Shown here one piece after another: positions 8,528-15,639 of a DNA stretch of 16,779 nt. Source of the stretch: Ardenticatenaceae bacterium (lineage in GTDB: Bacteria > Chloroflexota > Anaerolineae > Promineifilales > Promineifilaceae). Position 1 is the first letter of the stretch, and each line of letters begins with the position of its first letter. Both the position numbers and the translations under genes were made by a program. The notes beneath the pieces were generated by a model. It ran no database searches. It saw only the letters and a program-made list of their open reading frames with translations, and was not told where the DNA came from. The stretch spans positions 1-16,779 of the forward strand of contig JACKBT010000066.1 of NCBI GenBank assembly GCA_020634415.1, written 5' to 3'.

Positions 8528-8680
8528 CCGTAGGGGCGAGGCAATGTGGCAAAACCTCCCTGATTCACCAACGCCTCCTCTCTGCATTGCCTCGCCCTCT
8601 GGCGACAAAAGGGCGAGGCAGGCGGGAAGGGCCGTGTTGGCTACGGACGAGGTGTTGCCCCGCCTGCCTCGCCCCTACGG
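8528..8680. mobile_element. 153-bp MITE-like element with 15-bp perfect terminal inverted repeats
   Basis: CCGTAGGGGCGAGGC (8528-8542) is matched exactly by its reverse complement at 8666-8680. Inside, the GGGCGAGGCA core recurs in both orientations (about 8534-8543, 8588-8597, 8611-8620, 8664-8674), so the element folds as two side-by-side hairpins: 8534-8546 with 8585-8597, and 8611-8626 with about 8659-8674. The four bases AACG flank it on both sides (8524-8527 and 8681-8684), compatible with a target-site duplication. It has no coding capacity. It fills nearly the whole gap between pth and mfd; without it and one AACG the gap would be about 26 bp. That it is or was mobile is inference from structure. 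Confidence 0.6.
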
Positions 8681-8694
8681 AACGTAACGATTTT

Positions 8695-11600
8695 ATGAAT
8701 ATCACTGGATTGTTGAACGCTTTTGATGACTTGCCCGCATGGCAGGCATTTGTGGCGGAGATTGAGAAAAAAACACCTTTGGCACCGCTGCGCCTGCCGC
8801 GCAGTGCGCGAACGGCCGTTTTAGCCAAACTATTTCACACCTGCAATGCACCCATTGTCTTCGTCGCCGGACGCATAGACACGATTGGCAATTTACAGCA
8901 ATCGTTGGAAGCGTGGCTGCCGCCAGAAACCCCCATTCTGCGCTATCCCGAACCCACACCACTGCCTTATGAACGCGGCCCCTGGAGTGATCGCTCGCGG
9001 TTGGGGCGGATTCAGGTCTTAACGGCGTTAATGGCCGGGCAGCACCCCCAGATTCCGACCGCAGAGGCCCCGCCGCTTGTTTTGACCTCGGCGCGGGCGT
9101 TGCTGCAGAAGGGTTTGCCCAAGCGCCGGTTTATTACGGCTACCCGCGCCCTGCGGGTGGGGCAGCAGGTGGACTGGGAGAAACTGCTGGAGGAGTGGAA
9201 TGGGATTGGGTATGAACGCACCAGTGTGGTAGAAGCCGCGGGACAGTTTAGCCAGCGCGGTGGCATTTTGGATATTTTCCCGGTGGCTACGCCGTACCCG
9301 GTGCGGATTGAGTTGTTTGGTGATGAGATTGACACGATGCGCTATTTTGATCCGGCGACACAGCGCACGATGGAGGTAAACGGGGCGGCCCAAACCGAGC
9401 GCGTCATCATCCCCCCCACCCGCGAAGCCCTGCCGATGGTGGCACACGATTACGCCTTGTCATTGCCCGAAATTGAATTGGCCGAAGATCATCTGCCCTC
9501 GTGGGAGGATGACATCCCCCATCTTAAAAATGGGGCGAATTTCCCCGAATTGGAGTTTTATTTGCCGCTGATCTACCCGCGCCCGGCCAGTTTGTTGGAC
9601 TATTTGCCGGAGAATGCGCTGTTGGTGGTGGATGATTGGGAGGAGTTGGTAACGGCCGTTCACGAACTGCACGATCACGCCGACCAGATAGCCAACGAGC
9701 AGACCAGCCTGCCCCCCGATTATCCCAACCCCCTGTTCGGTTGGGAGACCTTTGCCAGCGAGTTGGAGTGGTGGCAGCCATTGGTTTTGGGTGAGGGCAA
9801 AGGAGAGAGGGGCGAGGAGAGAGGGGGAGAGTTGGATTTGGCGGATGCGTTTGAGGCGGGGCCGAGGTATGGGGGGCAGGTACGGCCGTTAATGACCCAG
9901 CTCAAATCTGCCCAACAAAGCGGCGAACGAATTGTGATTGTCAGCAGTCAGGCGGCGCGGTTGCAGGATTTGTGGAGTGAGGAGAGAAGAGCGAAGGGCG
10001 AAGGGCGCGAAGCGAGTCTGATCGCCCCTCGCCCCTCCCCTCTCCCCCCTCCCCTCTCCACCCTCCCCATCCTCCCCTCCGACCACACCATCACCTTCGT
10101 TCAGGGAAGTCTGGTGGAGGGCTTTACCCTGGTGCGGCGCGGGGATCACAAGATTTTGTATGATTTGCTGACGGATGCCGAGATTTTTGGCTGGCAGCGG
10201 CCCGTGCCGCAGCGCCGCCATAAGCCGCGCCCCATCGCCCCCGAAGCCTATTTTGCCGATATTGAGGCGGGGGATTTTGTGGTGCATCTCGATTATGGGA
10301 TTGGGCAGTTTGAGGGGCTGGTGGTACGCAATATCGGCGGGATGGAGCGAGAATATTTGCTGTTGAAGTACGGCAACAGCGACACCCTCTACGTACCCGC
10401 CCATCACTCAGATCGGCTGACCAAGTGGATTGGCTCAGAGGAACGGCCGCCTAACATCAACCGCTTGGGCGAGAAGTCGTGGACGGCGGCCAAAGTGCAG
10501 GCGCAGCGGGCGGCTGATGATTTGGCGGCGGAACTGCTGGAACTGTATGCCTCACGGGAGACGATTGCGGGTCATGCTTTCCCCAAAGATGATGAGTGGC
10601 AGGCGGAGATGGAGGCCAGTTTCCCGTATCAGGAGACGGAAGACCAACTGAATGTGATTCAAGAGGTGAAGGCGGATATGGAACGGCCGTATCCCATGGA
10701 CCGACTCATCTGCGGCGACGTGGGTTATGGCAAAACCGAGGTGGCTTTACGTGCCGCCTTCAAGGCTGTGATGGACAACAAGCAGGTCGCCATCCTCGTG
10801 CCGACGACGATTTTGGCCCAACAGCATTACAACACCTTCCGCGAGCGGCTGCAATCCTTCCCCGTGACGGTAGAGATGTTGTCCCGCTTCCGCACGCCCA
10901 TGCGCCAACAGCAAATTGTGAGCAAATTGCGCGAGGGGCTGGTGGATATTGTCATTGGCACACACCGCCTGCTGTCCGATGATGTCAGCTTCAAGGATTT
11001 GGGGCTGGTGATTATTGATGAGGAGCAGCGCTTTGGCGTAGCCCATAAGGAGCAGCTAAAGCGGTGGCGCACCGAGGTGGATGTGCTGACGATGACGGCT
11101 ACACCTATCCCGCGCACGCTGTACATGAGCCTGACGGGGGTGCGCGACATTAGCATCATCAACACCGCGCCTTCGGAACGGCTGCCGGTGCAGACTTATG
11201 TGGGTGCGGCCGATGAGGCGCGGCTGAAGCGGGCTATTTTGCGCGAATTGGAGCGGGGGGGCCAGGTCTTTGTGGTGCATAATCGGGTGGAGACGATTGA
11301 GATTATCCGTAAGCAGATTACGAAGCTGGTGCCGGAGGCGGTGGTGGCGGTGGGGCATGGGCAGATGAGTGAGCGGCAGTTGGAACAGATTATGCTGGAC
11401 TTTGCCGAGGGCAAGGTGGATATTCTGATTAGCACGACGATTATTGAGAGCGGGCTAGATTTCCCCAATGCCAATACGTTGATTGTGGATCGAGCGGAGA
11501 TGTTTGGCTTGTCCCAGTTGTATCAACTGCGGGGGCGGGTGGGGCGGGGTACGCGGCGGGCGTATAGCTATTTCTTCCACAGCAATTGGCGTTCGTTGAG

Positions 11601-12285
11601 CCGGATTGCCCAGGCGCGGCTGGAGGCGTTGGCCGAGCATACGGATTTGGGCGCGGGTTATCAGATTGCCATGCGCGATATGGAGCTGCGCGGCGCGGGC
11701 GATTTGCTGGGCGGGGAGCAGAGCGGCCATGTGTCGTCGGTGGGGCTGGATTTGTATACACGACTGCTGGCGAATGCGGTCAAGCGGCGCAAGGAGGGCG
11801 GTGGGGATGAGTTGGATGGGGAAGCCCTGGCGCTGGTGCTGCCGGAGACGACGCTGATTGATTTGCCGCTGGCGGCTTATGTGCCGACGGATTATGTGCC
11901 GGATGCGGCGCTGCGACTGCGGCTGTATCGGCGGATGGCGCTGTTGGAGTCGCTGGCGGAGATTGATGAGATGGCGGCGGAGTTGGCCGACCGTTTTGGC
12001 GCGATTCCCGATCCGGTGCATAACTTGCTCTACCAGTTGCGGATTAAGGTGTTGGCCTTGGCGGCGAAGGTAGCGGCCGTTGTCAGTGAGGCGGGGCAGA
12101 TCAAAATCCGGGTGAATGACCTGGAGGGGCTGGATCGCTTCCATCTGCAGCGTTACCTGGGCGAAGCGGTGCGCGTGAGTAAGAAGGCGATCTGGATGAA
12201 GCGGGAACTGTCCACGCATGAGTGGCAGATTGAGTTGGTGCAGGTGTTGGAGAGGCTGGAGGGGTGGGAACGGCCGTTGGCGTGA
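8695..12285 (+). CDS. mfd: Transcription-repair coupling factor Mfd
   Basis: An ATP-driven DNA translocase that removes RNA polymerase stalled at lesions and recruits UvrA. It has 1196 residues from ATG 8695, close to the usual 1150-1180. Order: UvrB-like module (about 1-350, with RGGILDIFPV and RIELFGDEID); D3 region (about 380-430, RYGGQVRPL and ERIVIVSSQ); RNA polymerase-interacting CarD-like domain (about 520-590, GDFVVHLDYGIGQFEGL); helicase motor with Walker A GDVGYGKTE near 674-682, DEEQ at 775-778, TATPIPRTL, and motif VI QLRGRVGRG near 945; then the C-terminal TRCF domain (about 1040-1160). An open frame extends upstream to a TTG at 8587, but that part is encoded by the inverted-repeat element and has no family similarity, so ATG 8695 is chosen; its ribosome binding site is weak. 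Two in-frame low-complexity segments at about 366-379 and 427-462, on either side of D3, are encoded by heptanucleotide repeats. Five AACGGCCGTT-type sites with full core lie within it. Confidence 0.98.
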   Translation: MNITGLLNAFDDLPAWQAFVAEIEKKTPLAPLRLPRSARTAVLAKLFHTCNAPIVFVAGRIDTIGNLQQSLEAWLPPETPILRYPEPTPLPYERGPWSDRSRLGRIQVLTALMAGQHPQIPTAEAPPLVLTSARALLQKGLPKRRFITATRALRVGQQVDWEKLLEEWNGIGYERTSVVEAAGQFSQRGGILDIFPVATPYPVRIELFGDEIDTMRYFDPATQRTMEVNGAAQTERVIIPPTREALPMVAHDYALSLPEIELAEDHLPSWEDDIPHLKNGANFPELEFYLPLIYPRPASLLDYLPENALLVVDDWEELVTAVHELHDHADQIANEQTSLPPDYPNPLFGWETFASELEWWQPLVLGEGKGERGEERGGELDLADAFEAGPRYGGQVRPLMTQLKSAQQSGERIVIVSSQAARLQDLWSEERRAKGEGREASLIAPRPSPLPPPLSTLPILPSDHTITFVQGSLVEGFTLVRRGDHKILYDLLTDAEIFGWQRPVPQRRHKPRPIAPEAYFADIEAGDFVVHLDYGIGQFEGLVVRNIGGMEREYLLLKYGNSDTLYVPAHHSDRLTKWIGSEERPPNINRLGEKSWTAAKVQAQRAADDLAAELLELYASRETIAGHAFPKDDEWQAEMEASFPYQETEDQLNVIQEVKADMERPYPMDRLICGDVGYGKTEVALRAAFKAVMDNKQVAILVPTTILAQQHYNTFRERLQSFPVTVEMLSRFRTPMRQQQIVSKLREGLVDIVIGTHRLLSDDVSFKDLGLVIIDEEQRFGVAHKEQLKRWRTEVDVLTMTATPIPRTLYMSLTGVRDISIINTAPSERLPVQTYVGAADEARLKRAILRELERGGQVFVVHNRVETIEIIRKQITKLVPEAVVAVGHGQMSERQLEQIMLDFAEGKVDILISTTIIESGLDFPNANTLIVDRAEMFGLSQLYQLRGRVGRGTRRAYSYFFHSNWRSLSRIAQARLEALAEHTDLGAGYQIAMRDMELRGAGDLLGGEQSGHVSSVGLDLYTRLLANAVKRRKEGGGDELDGEALALVLPETTLIDLPLAAYVPTDYVPDAALRLRLYRRMALLESLAEIDEMAAELADRFGAIPDPVHNLLYQLRIKVLALAAKVAAVVSEAGQIKIRVNDLEGLDRFHLQRYLGEAVRVSKKAIWMKRELSTHEWQIELVQVLERLEGWERPLA
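9789..9830 (+). repeat. Degenerate GA-rich heptanucleotide repeat inside mfd, tract 1
   Basis: Six consecutive 7-base units in register, for example GAGAGAG at 9803-9809 and 9817-9823 and GGGCGAG at 9810-9816. They encode the low-complexity Mfd residues of about 366-379 (GEGKGERGEERGGE), absent from typical Mfd. Six heptads are 42 bases, exactly 14 codons, so the frame is kept. Confidence 0.65.
9974..10079 (+). repeat. Inverted heptanucleotide repeat inside mfd, tract 2
   Basis: The left part 9974-10015 holds six GA-rich heptads (such as GGAGAGA, AGGGCGA). After a short spacer, 10024-10079 holds eight CT-rich heptads (GCCCCTC twice, CCCTCTC twice, CCCCCTC, and variants). The two arms are roughly complementary, so the tract could fold as a hairpin of 7-base periodic arms. 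It encodes Mfd residues about 427-462, including a Pro/Ser/Leu-rich stretch (PRPSPLPPPLS). The frame continues into conserved Mfd sequence. Confidence 0.65.
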
Positions 12286-12308
12286 TCAATTAATAAAGGA
12301 AATTATCC

Positions 12309-14303
12309 ATGCTTCGAAATAGATTCTTTACTTTCCTCATCAGCTTATTGTTATGGTTTGCACTTTGCAGTATTTTACTGTTGTCAATATCGGTCAATGC
12401 TTTTTCCAGTGATATGGCTAGTACATCAATGAAGCCAAATTTGTGCTTGACGGCAGATGGCAATCCTTTGTCGGGCGTACCAGCACGAATGCTGGCTTGC
12501 CGCGATTTAGACACTCAAAAATGGCAAATTGACTCGGAAGGAAAATGGCACATCGAAGCTGATTTAAGTTACTGCTTGGGGTTAGATAGCGATACCGTAT
12601 GGTTCAATAAATTAGTTGTCTTACCTTGCACAAGCAGTCGAGTGCATGGATTTATTGCCGAAGTACAATCAGATAATTCGGTGGTATATGGTATCACCAC
12701 TACCAATGGAACTTACGATCTTGCACTTGATAGTGGTCGGGCAGATCGTCAAGTTTGGCTTTATTACAAAGACGTAAACAATTCAAATCAGCAGTGGCAC
12801 TGGTTTCAAAATGACTTAAATCTCGCGCAATCGTTAGGTTGCAATATTACATACCCGTTTCCAGCCACAGACACTAATGCTTATCTGCGAGAACTCGCAT
12901 GTGACCGAGTTGCCAAAGTGCAACCACCATACATCACTCCTGTCGATGTAGTACGCGACCCAACTATATTTCCTGGCTCAGTACCACAGAACACAACGAT
13001 GGTAACGCAGACGTTCAACTTTGATTTGGCATTCAAAGATAACAGTTACTTGCGAATGAGTGTTACACCTGCCAACTGGTTGAATACAGGTTTGTACGCG
13101 CCACCTAATCAAATTGTGAATATGATAGTTTCAAACGCGACTATCACAGATGTACAACAAGTATCGGTACAAATTGGCGTTCATACTGACAAATTGAAAC
13201 CCACCTCAGGAAATGTAGTCCAGTCCGGTTTTTTACGTTACCCAAATGTTGTAACTCAAATACCGCTACAAATCGGTGAAAACTTGATACGGTCGCCCTA
13301 TGGCGGTCCTATCGTGTTGGTTTCAAACACCTCTGTGACCACAACTATCCAGGTAACAATTAAGGATGCAGTGCAAGCACCCTATTTGAAAGTTGGGGCT
13401 ACTACACCCGCTGATTGGTTTGCACATCGTAATGCAGCCATTCCATACGGTTCACTGGAAAGTAATTTGGCGGTGGTCTATATGCCAGCCAGCGAAATCA
13501 GTACATTGAGTTATGAGGAAGCAGTAGCAATAGCACAATATTACTCAGATTTTGGTGCATTACATAATGAGTTATCAGGTCTTAGCCTAACTGATATAGC
13601 GATCCATCAACCACCCGACGGCCAATATTGGCATGTAGCCGATAAACAAATTTCTATTGGATGGGGACACTCTGGCTTCCCAATGATGTATTTTAATGAT
13701 TGGAACTTGGGAACACCCAACGATACAATCTATCGCTCAGATGGTACATGGGGACAATATCATGAGTTGGGACACGATTACCAAATGGGGGCTTGGTCTC
13801 ATGTATATGGCACAGAGGTTACTACCAATTTGTTTTCACTTTATGCACAAGAAAACCTTGTTAGTAAATCTCGATTGGTAGAAGAGGATGTATATGTTGA
13901 TGCAATTGCGATTTTAGATAATCCTATGATTGCAGATAAATGGAATAATGATGGTAACTCTGACCCATTCATTCAATTAGTCTTTTTAGACCAAATTCGA
14001 CTAGGTTTTCCAGAGCTAGATTGGCAGATATGGACACAACTTATGCGACGATATCGGGAGATGTCTCAAGCCGAATACGATTCTTTGAACAGCGATCAAC
14101 TGAAACGAGACCGATTTATGACTTTATTGTGTGATATTACTAACACAAACATAACTCCTCATTTTGAGGCTTGGACAATTTCAGTTACAGCAGAAGCCAA
14201 AAACATCTGCTTGTCTTACCCACCATTAACTCAAGAGATATGGCGTATTGATGGAGCACAGAATAGCTTGTTTACCATCTACTTACCTTTAATTCGTTCT
14301 TAA
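12309..14303 (+). CDS. Secreted M60-like zinc metallopeptidase with ricin-type lectin domain
   Basis: 664 residues from ATG 12309, with AAAGGA at 12294-12299 as ribosome binding site. Residues 1-31 are a signal peptide. About 42-165 resembles a ricin-B lectin (CLTADG, QKW at 70-72, CLGLDS, QQW at 161-163), predicted to bind sugars. A jelly-roll-like accessory part follows (about 215-365). The peptidase part carries WGQYHELGHDYQ: His485, Glu486 and His489 form the HExxH zinc site, with likely third ligand Glu503 (GTEVTTN), and the HExGHxxQ form matches the M60/enhancin family, whose members cut O-glycosylated, mucin-like proteins. The protein ends in FTIYLPLIRS, a tail I associate with secreted Chloroflexota proteins. 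The gene starts 23 bp after mfd but is visibly AT-richer and has no CGGCCG core anywhere, unlike its neighbours, so acquisition from elsewhere is likely. Family assignment is good; the substrate is inference. Confidence 0.88.
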   Translation: MLRNRFFTFLISLLLWFALCSILLLSISVNAFSSDMASTSMKPNLCLTADGNPLSGVPARMLACRDLDTQKWQIDSEGKWHIEADLSYCLGLDSDTVWFNKLVVLPCTSSRVHGFIAEVQSDNSVVYGITTTNGTYDLALDSGRADRQVWLYYKDVNNSNQQWHWFQNDLNLAQSLGCNITYPFPATDTNAYLRELACDRVAKVQPPYITPVDVVRDPTIFPGSVPQNTTMVTQTFNFDLAFKDNSYLRMSVTPANWLNTGLYAPPNQIVNMIVSNATITDVQQVSVQIGVHTDKLKPTSGNVVQSGFLRYPNVVTQIPLQIGENLIRSPYGGPIVLVSNTSVTTTIQVTIKDAVQAPYLKVGATTPADWFAHRNAAIPYGSLESNLAVVYMPASEISTLSYEEAVAIAQYYSDFGALHNELSGLSLTDIAIHQPPDGQYWHVADKQISIGWGHSGFPMMYFNDWNLGTPNDTIYRSDGTWGQYHELGHDYQMGAWSHVYGTEVTTNLFSLYAQENLVSKSRLVEEDVYVDAIAILDNPMIADKWNNDGNSDPFIQLVFLDQIRLGFPELDWQIWTQLMRRYREMSQAEYDSLNSDQLKRDRFMTLLCDITNTNITPHFEAWTISVTAEAKNICLSYPPLTQEIWRIDGAQNSLFTIYLPLIRS

Positions 14304-14422
14304 GATCTCATCTGGGTGCGGTTGATGTGTCATCATATGCCTTATCTGCTGAATTGGTAACGGCCGTTCCTCCACCACCCACATCCATCAACAAAACGGC
14401 CGTCTGCATGAAACCATCATCC

Positions 14423-14454
14423 GGTGACAGCCACTTGCAGAAGCAGCCGTCACC
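14423..14454. terminator. Weak hairpin in the convergent gap 14304-14463
   Basis: GGTGAC (14423-14428) and GTCACC (14449-14454) form a 6-bp stem around 20 bases. It lies between the ends of the M60 gene (+) and the small membrane protein gene (-) and could end either transcript, but the stem is short and no U-tract follows. The same gap holds an AACGGCCGTT site (14359-14368) and a near copy (14395-14403). No gene is seen in this gap. Confidence 0.2.
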
Positions 14455-14463
14455 TGGCACTCC

Positions 14464-14754
14464 CTAAAAAATAAGCACCCATATCACCGCCACAATCGCC
14501 GCCATCACCATCGTCAACACCACAGAAACACTCCAGCGCGGTGAAAGCACCTTATGCGATCCCTGGTATAACGTGGCAATACCCCCACCCAAAATCACCA
14601 AGGCCATCAAGTCCCAATTGGCTTCCTGCCACACAAAGCCGCGATAAGCCACAATGAGCAACAACCCAAAGGACATTACAGTATAGGCCAGACGATAGCT
14701 GCTGTTTTCAACCGCAATTGTACGCTCGTCACGGATGACAGTTTGATTCTTCAT
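14464..14754 (-). CDS. Small three-segment membrane protein, partner of XRE regulator
   Basis: 96 residues. A soluble N-terminus (MKNQTVIRDERTIAVENSSYR) of about 20 residues is followed by three hydrophobic segments, near 22-42 (LAYTVMSFGLLLIVAYRGFVW), 48-66 (LMALVILGGGIATLYQG) and 74-96 (VVLTMVMAAIVAVIWVLIF). No enzyme motif is visible. Its ATG overlaps the stop of the upstream regulator gene as ATGA (14751-14754), so the two are translationally coupled and should work together. Small XRE regulators are often encoded beside short multi-pass membrane proteins in bacteria, but the function of such pairs is mostly unknown, and I cannot name the family. Confidence 0.8.
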   Translation of the reverse strand: MKNQTVIRDERTIAVENSSYRLAYTVMSFGLLLIVAYRGFVWQEANWDLMALVILGGGIATLYQGSHKVLSPRWSVSVVLTMVMAAIVAVIWVLIF

Positions 14755-14969
14755 TCTAAATCTCCTTCTAAGAAGAACAGGTCTTCTACAGGTTTTTCCA
14801 GTTTATTTGCCAATAAAAAAGCCAATAAAGCCGAGGGACCATATTGGCCTGTTTCAATAGAGCTGATGGTTTGGCGTGTGACTTGAACTAAATCCGCAAG
14901 CTGCTCTTGTGTGAGATTCTTTTCAGCACGGGCTACTTTCAGACGATTACCCAATTTGATATTGCTCAT
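14751..14969 (-). CDS. Small XRE-family HTH transcriptional regulator
   Basis: 72 residues, nearly all one helix-turn-helix domain of the HTH_3/XRE type: LGNRLKVARAEKNLTQEQLADLVQV, then the recognition-helix region TRQTISSIETGQ, and the dimer-type tail LAFLLANKLEKPVEDLFFLE. No sensor domain is present, so it probably acts as a simple DNA-binding dimer. The start is well supported by AAGGAG (14977-14982 on the plus-strand scale), seven bases upstream. It has a strong promoter overlapped by a palindromic operator, which suggests autoregulation. It is coupled to the membrane protein gene downstream, whose product could influence its activity; that link is inference. Confidence 0.93.
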   Translation of the reverse strand: MSNIKLGNRLKVARAEKNLTQEQLADLVQVTRQTISSIETGQYGPSALLAFLLANKLEKPVEDLFFLEGDLE

Positions 14970-14989
14970 CCCTATGCTCCTTCAACAGC

Positions 14990-15019
14990 AGAATAACACA
15001 GAATCAGACTAAATGTCAA
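14990..15019 (-). promoter_or_regulatory. Sigma70-type promoter of the regulator/membrane protein pair
   Basis: Read on the minus strand, a perfect -35 box TTGACA (15019-15014) is followed after 18 bp by TATTCT (14995-14990), four of six matches to the -10 consensus. Transcription would begin about 15 bases before the ribosome binding site and 21 bases before the HTH start codon. The -35 box lies inside the 28-bp palindrome. Confidence 0.65.
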
Positions 15020-15036
15020 GTATACTTTACATTTAG
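15009..15036. promoter_or_regulatory. 28-bp near-perfect palindromic operator over the -35 box
   Basis: The outer arms CTAAATGT (15009-15016) and ACATTTAG (15029-15036) are exact complements, and the centre AAGTATACTT (15018-15027) is itself a perfect palindrome; only the pair at 15017/15028 mismatches. Overlap with the -35 box of the XRE gene points to repression, most simply by that regulator itself. A less perfect 19-bp palindrome (15041-15059) and two direct repeats lie just upstream. Confidence 0.6.
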
Positions 15037-15063
15037 ACAAGTTTAGATGTCATTTAGACAAGT
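15030..15063. repeat. Two CATTTAGACAAGT direct repeats, 21 bp apart
   Basis: CATTTAGACAAGT occurs exactly at 15030-15042 and 15051-15063. The 21-bp period is two helical turns, so both copies face the same side of DNA. The first copy shares its CATTTAG with the right arm of the 28-bp palindrome. This looks like a cluster of binding sites upstream of the XRE promoter and could also affect the divergent OsmC gene 136 bp away. The rest of the gap (15064-15198) shows only an AACGGCCGTT site (15109-15118) and no clear promoter for OsmC. Confidence 0.5.
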
Positions 15064-15198
15064 AAACCCGACAACCCGTCAAGCAATGTACAGCAGGTAT
15101 GGGGACGAAACGGCCGTTCCCCGTAAGAATCCCCCGCGCTTCCCCATCAATAAGAACGTGTTTACACAAAACACCCTATAACAACACAGGAGATATTC

Positions 15199-15630
15199 AT
15201 GGGAAATGTAGCAGTAAAGTGGACGGGCGAAGGCAGCCAGATGTTTATTGGTCGAGATTCGTTCGGCCATGTGGTTTTAGCCGGTTCCTGGCCCAAAGAT
15301 GGCGATGAATCATGGCAAGAGTGGAAAGCCCTCAAGCCATCCGACCTACTTTTATTAAGTTTGGCATCCTGCTCCGCTTATGATGTGGTGATGATTTTGG
15401 GCCGCCAGCGGCAAAATCTAGTGGATTTATTCGTGGATGTAGCTGGCACACAAGCCGACACACCGCCCTATGCCTTTACCGATATTCATCTTCACTATGT
15501 CTTAAAAGGTGAGGGGTTAGACCCCAATAAGGTGGAGCGAGCAATTGAACTGTCCGAGGAGAAATATTGTTCCGTCGCCGCTACCATTCGCGGGGTGGCA
15601 AAGCTTACCCACAGTTTTGAGATTCAGTAG
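15199..15630 (+). CDS. OsmC-family protein (putative thiol-dependent peroxidase)
   Basis: 143 residues, the usual size for the OsmC/Ohr fold. Two conserved cysteines are in place: Cys58 in [12 protein letters not shown] and Cys124 in [12 protein letters not shown], the pair that in characterised members reduces organic hydroperoxides with thiol recycling. The N-terminal beta part ([21 protein letters not shown]), the [16 protein letters not shown] helix and the [14 protein letters not shown] helix fit the family. It resembles the YhfA/general OsmC branch more than Ohr, so peroxidase activity is probable but not certain. The start is supported by AGGAG at 15188-15192, six bases before ATG. It converges on the Fe-S protein gene with only nine bases between stop codons, and an AACGGCCGTT site (15632-15641) lies across that junction. 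Confidence 0.93.
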   Translation: MGNVAVKWTGEGSQMFIGRDSFGHVVLAGSWPKDGDESWQEWKALKPSDLLLLSLASCSAYDVVMILGRQRQNLVDLFVDVAGTQADTPPYAFTDIHLHYVLKGEGLDPNKVERAIELSEEKYCSVAATIRGVAKLTHSFEIQ

Positions 15631-15639
15631 CAACGGCCG

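Noticed and set aside
8587..8680. Possible structured RNA or riboswitch in the pth-mfd gap
   Set aside because: The pairing is explained by simple repeated inverted cores with terminal inverted repeats; no riboswitch class features are visible.
8587..8694. 36-codon N-terminal extension of Mfd from TTG 8587
   Set aside because: It is encoded by the inverted-repeat element, is Arg/Gly/Cys-rich and unlike Mfd N-termini; ATG 8695 starts a typical Mfd sequence.
11455..12219. 254-codon minus-strand frame across the end of mfd
   Set aside because: The translation is Arg/Gln/Pro-rich antisense of conserved Mfd sequence; the sense strand carries clear motifs.
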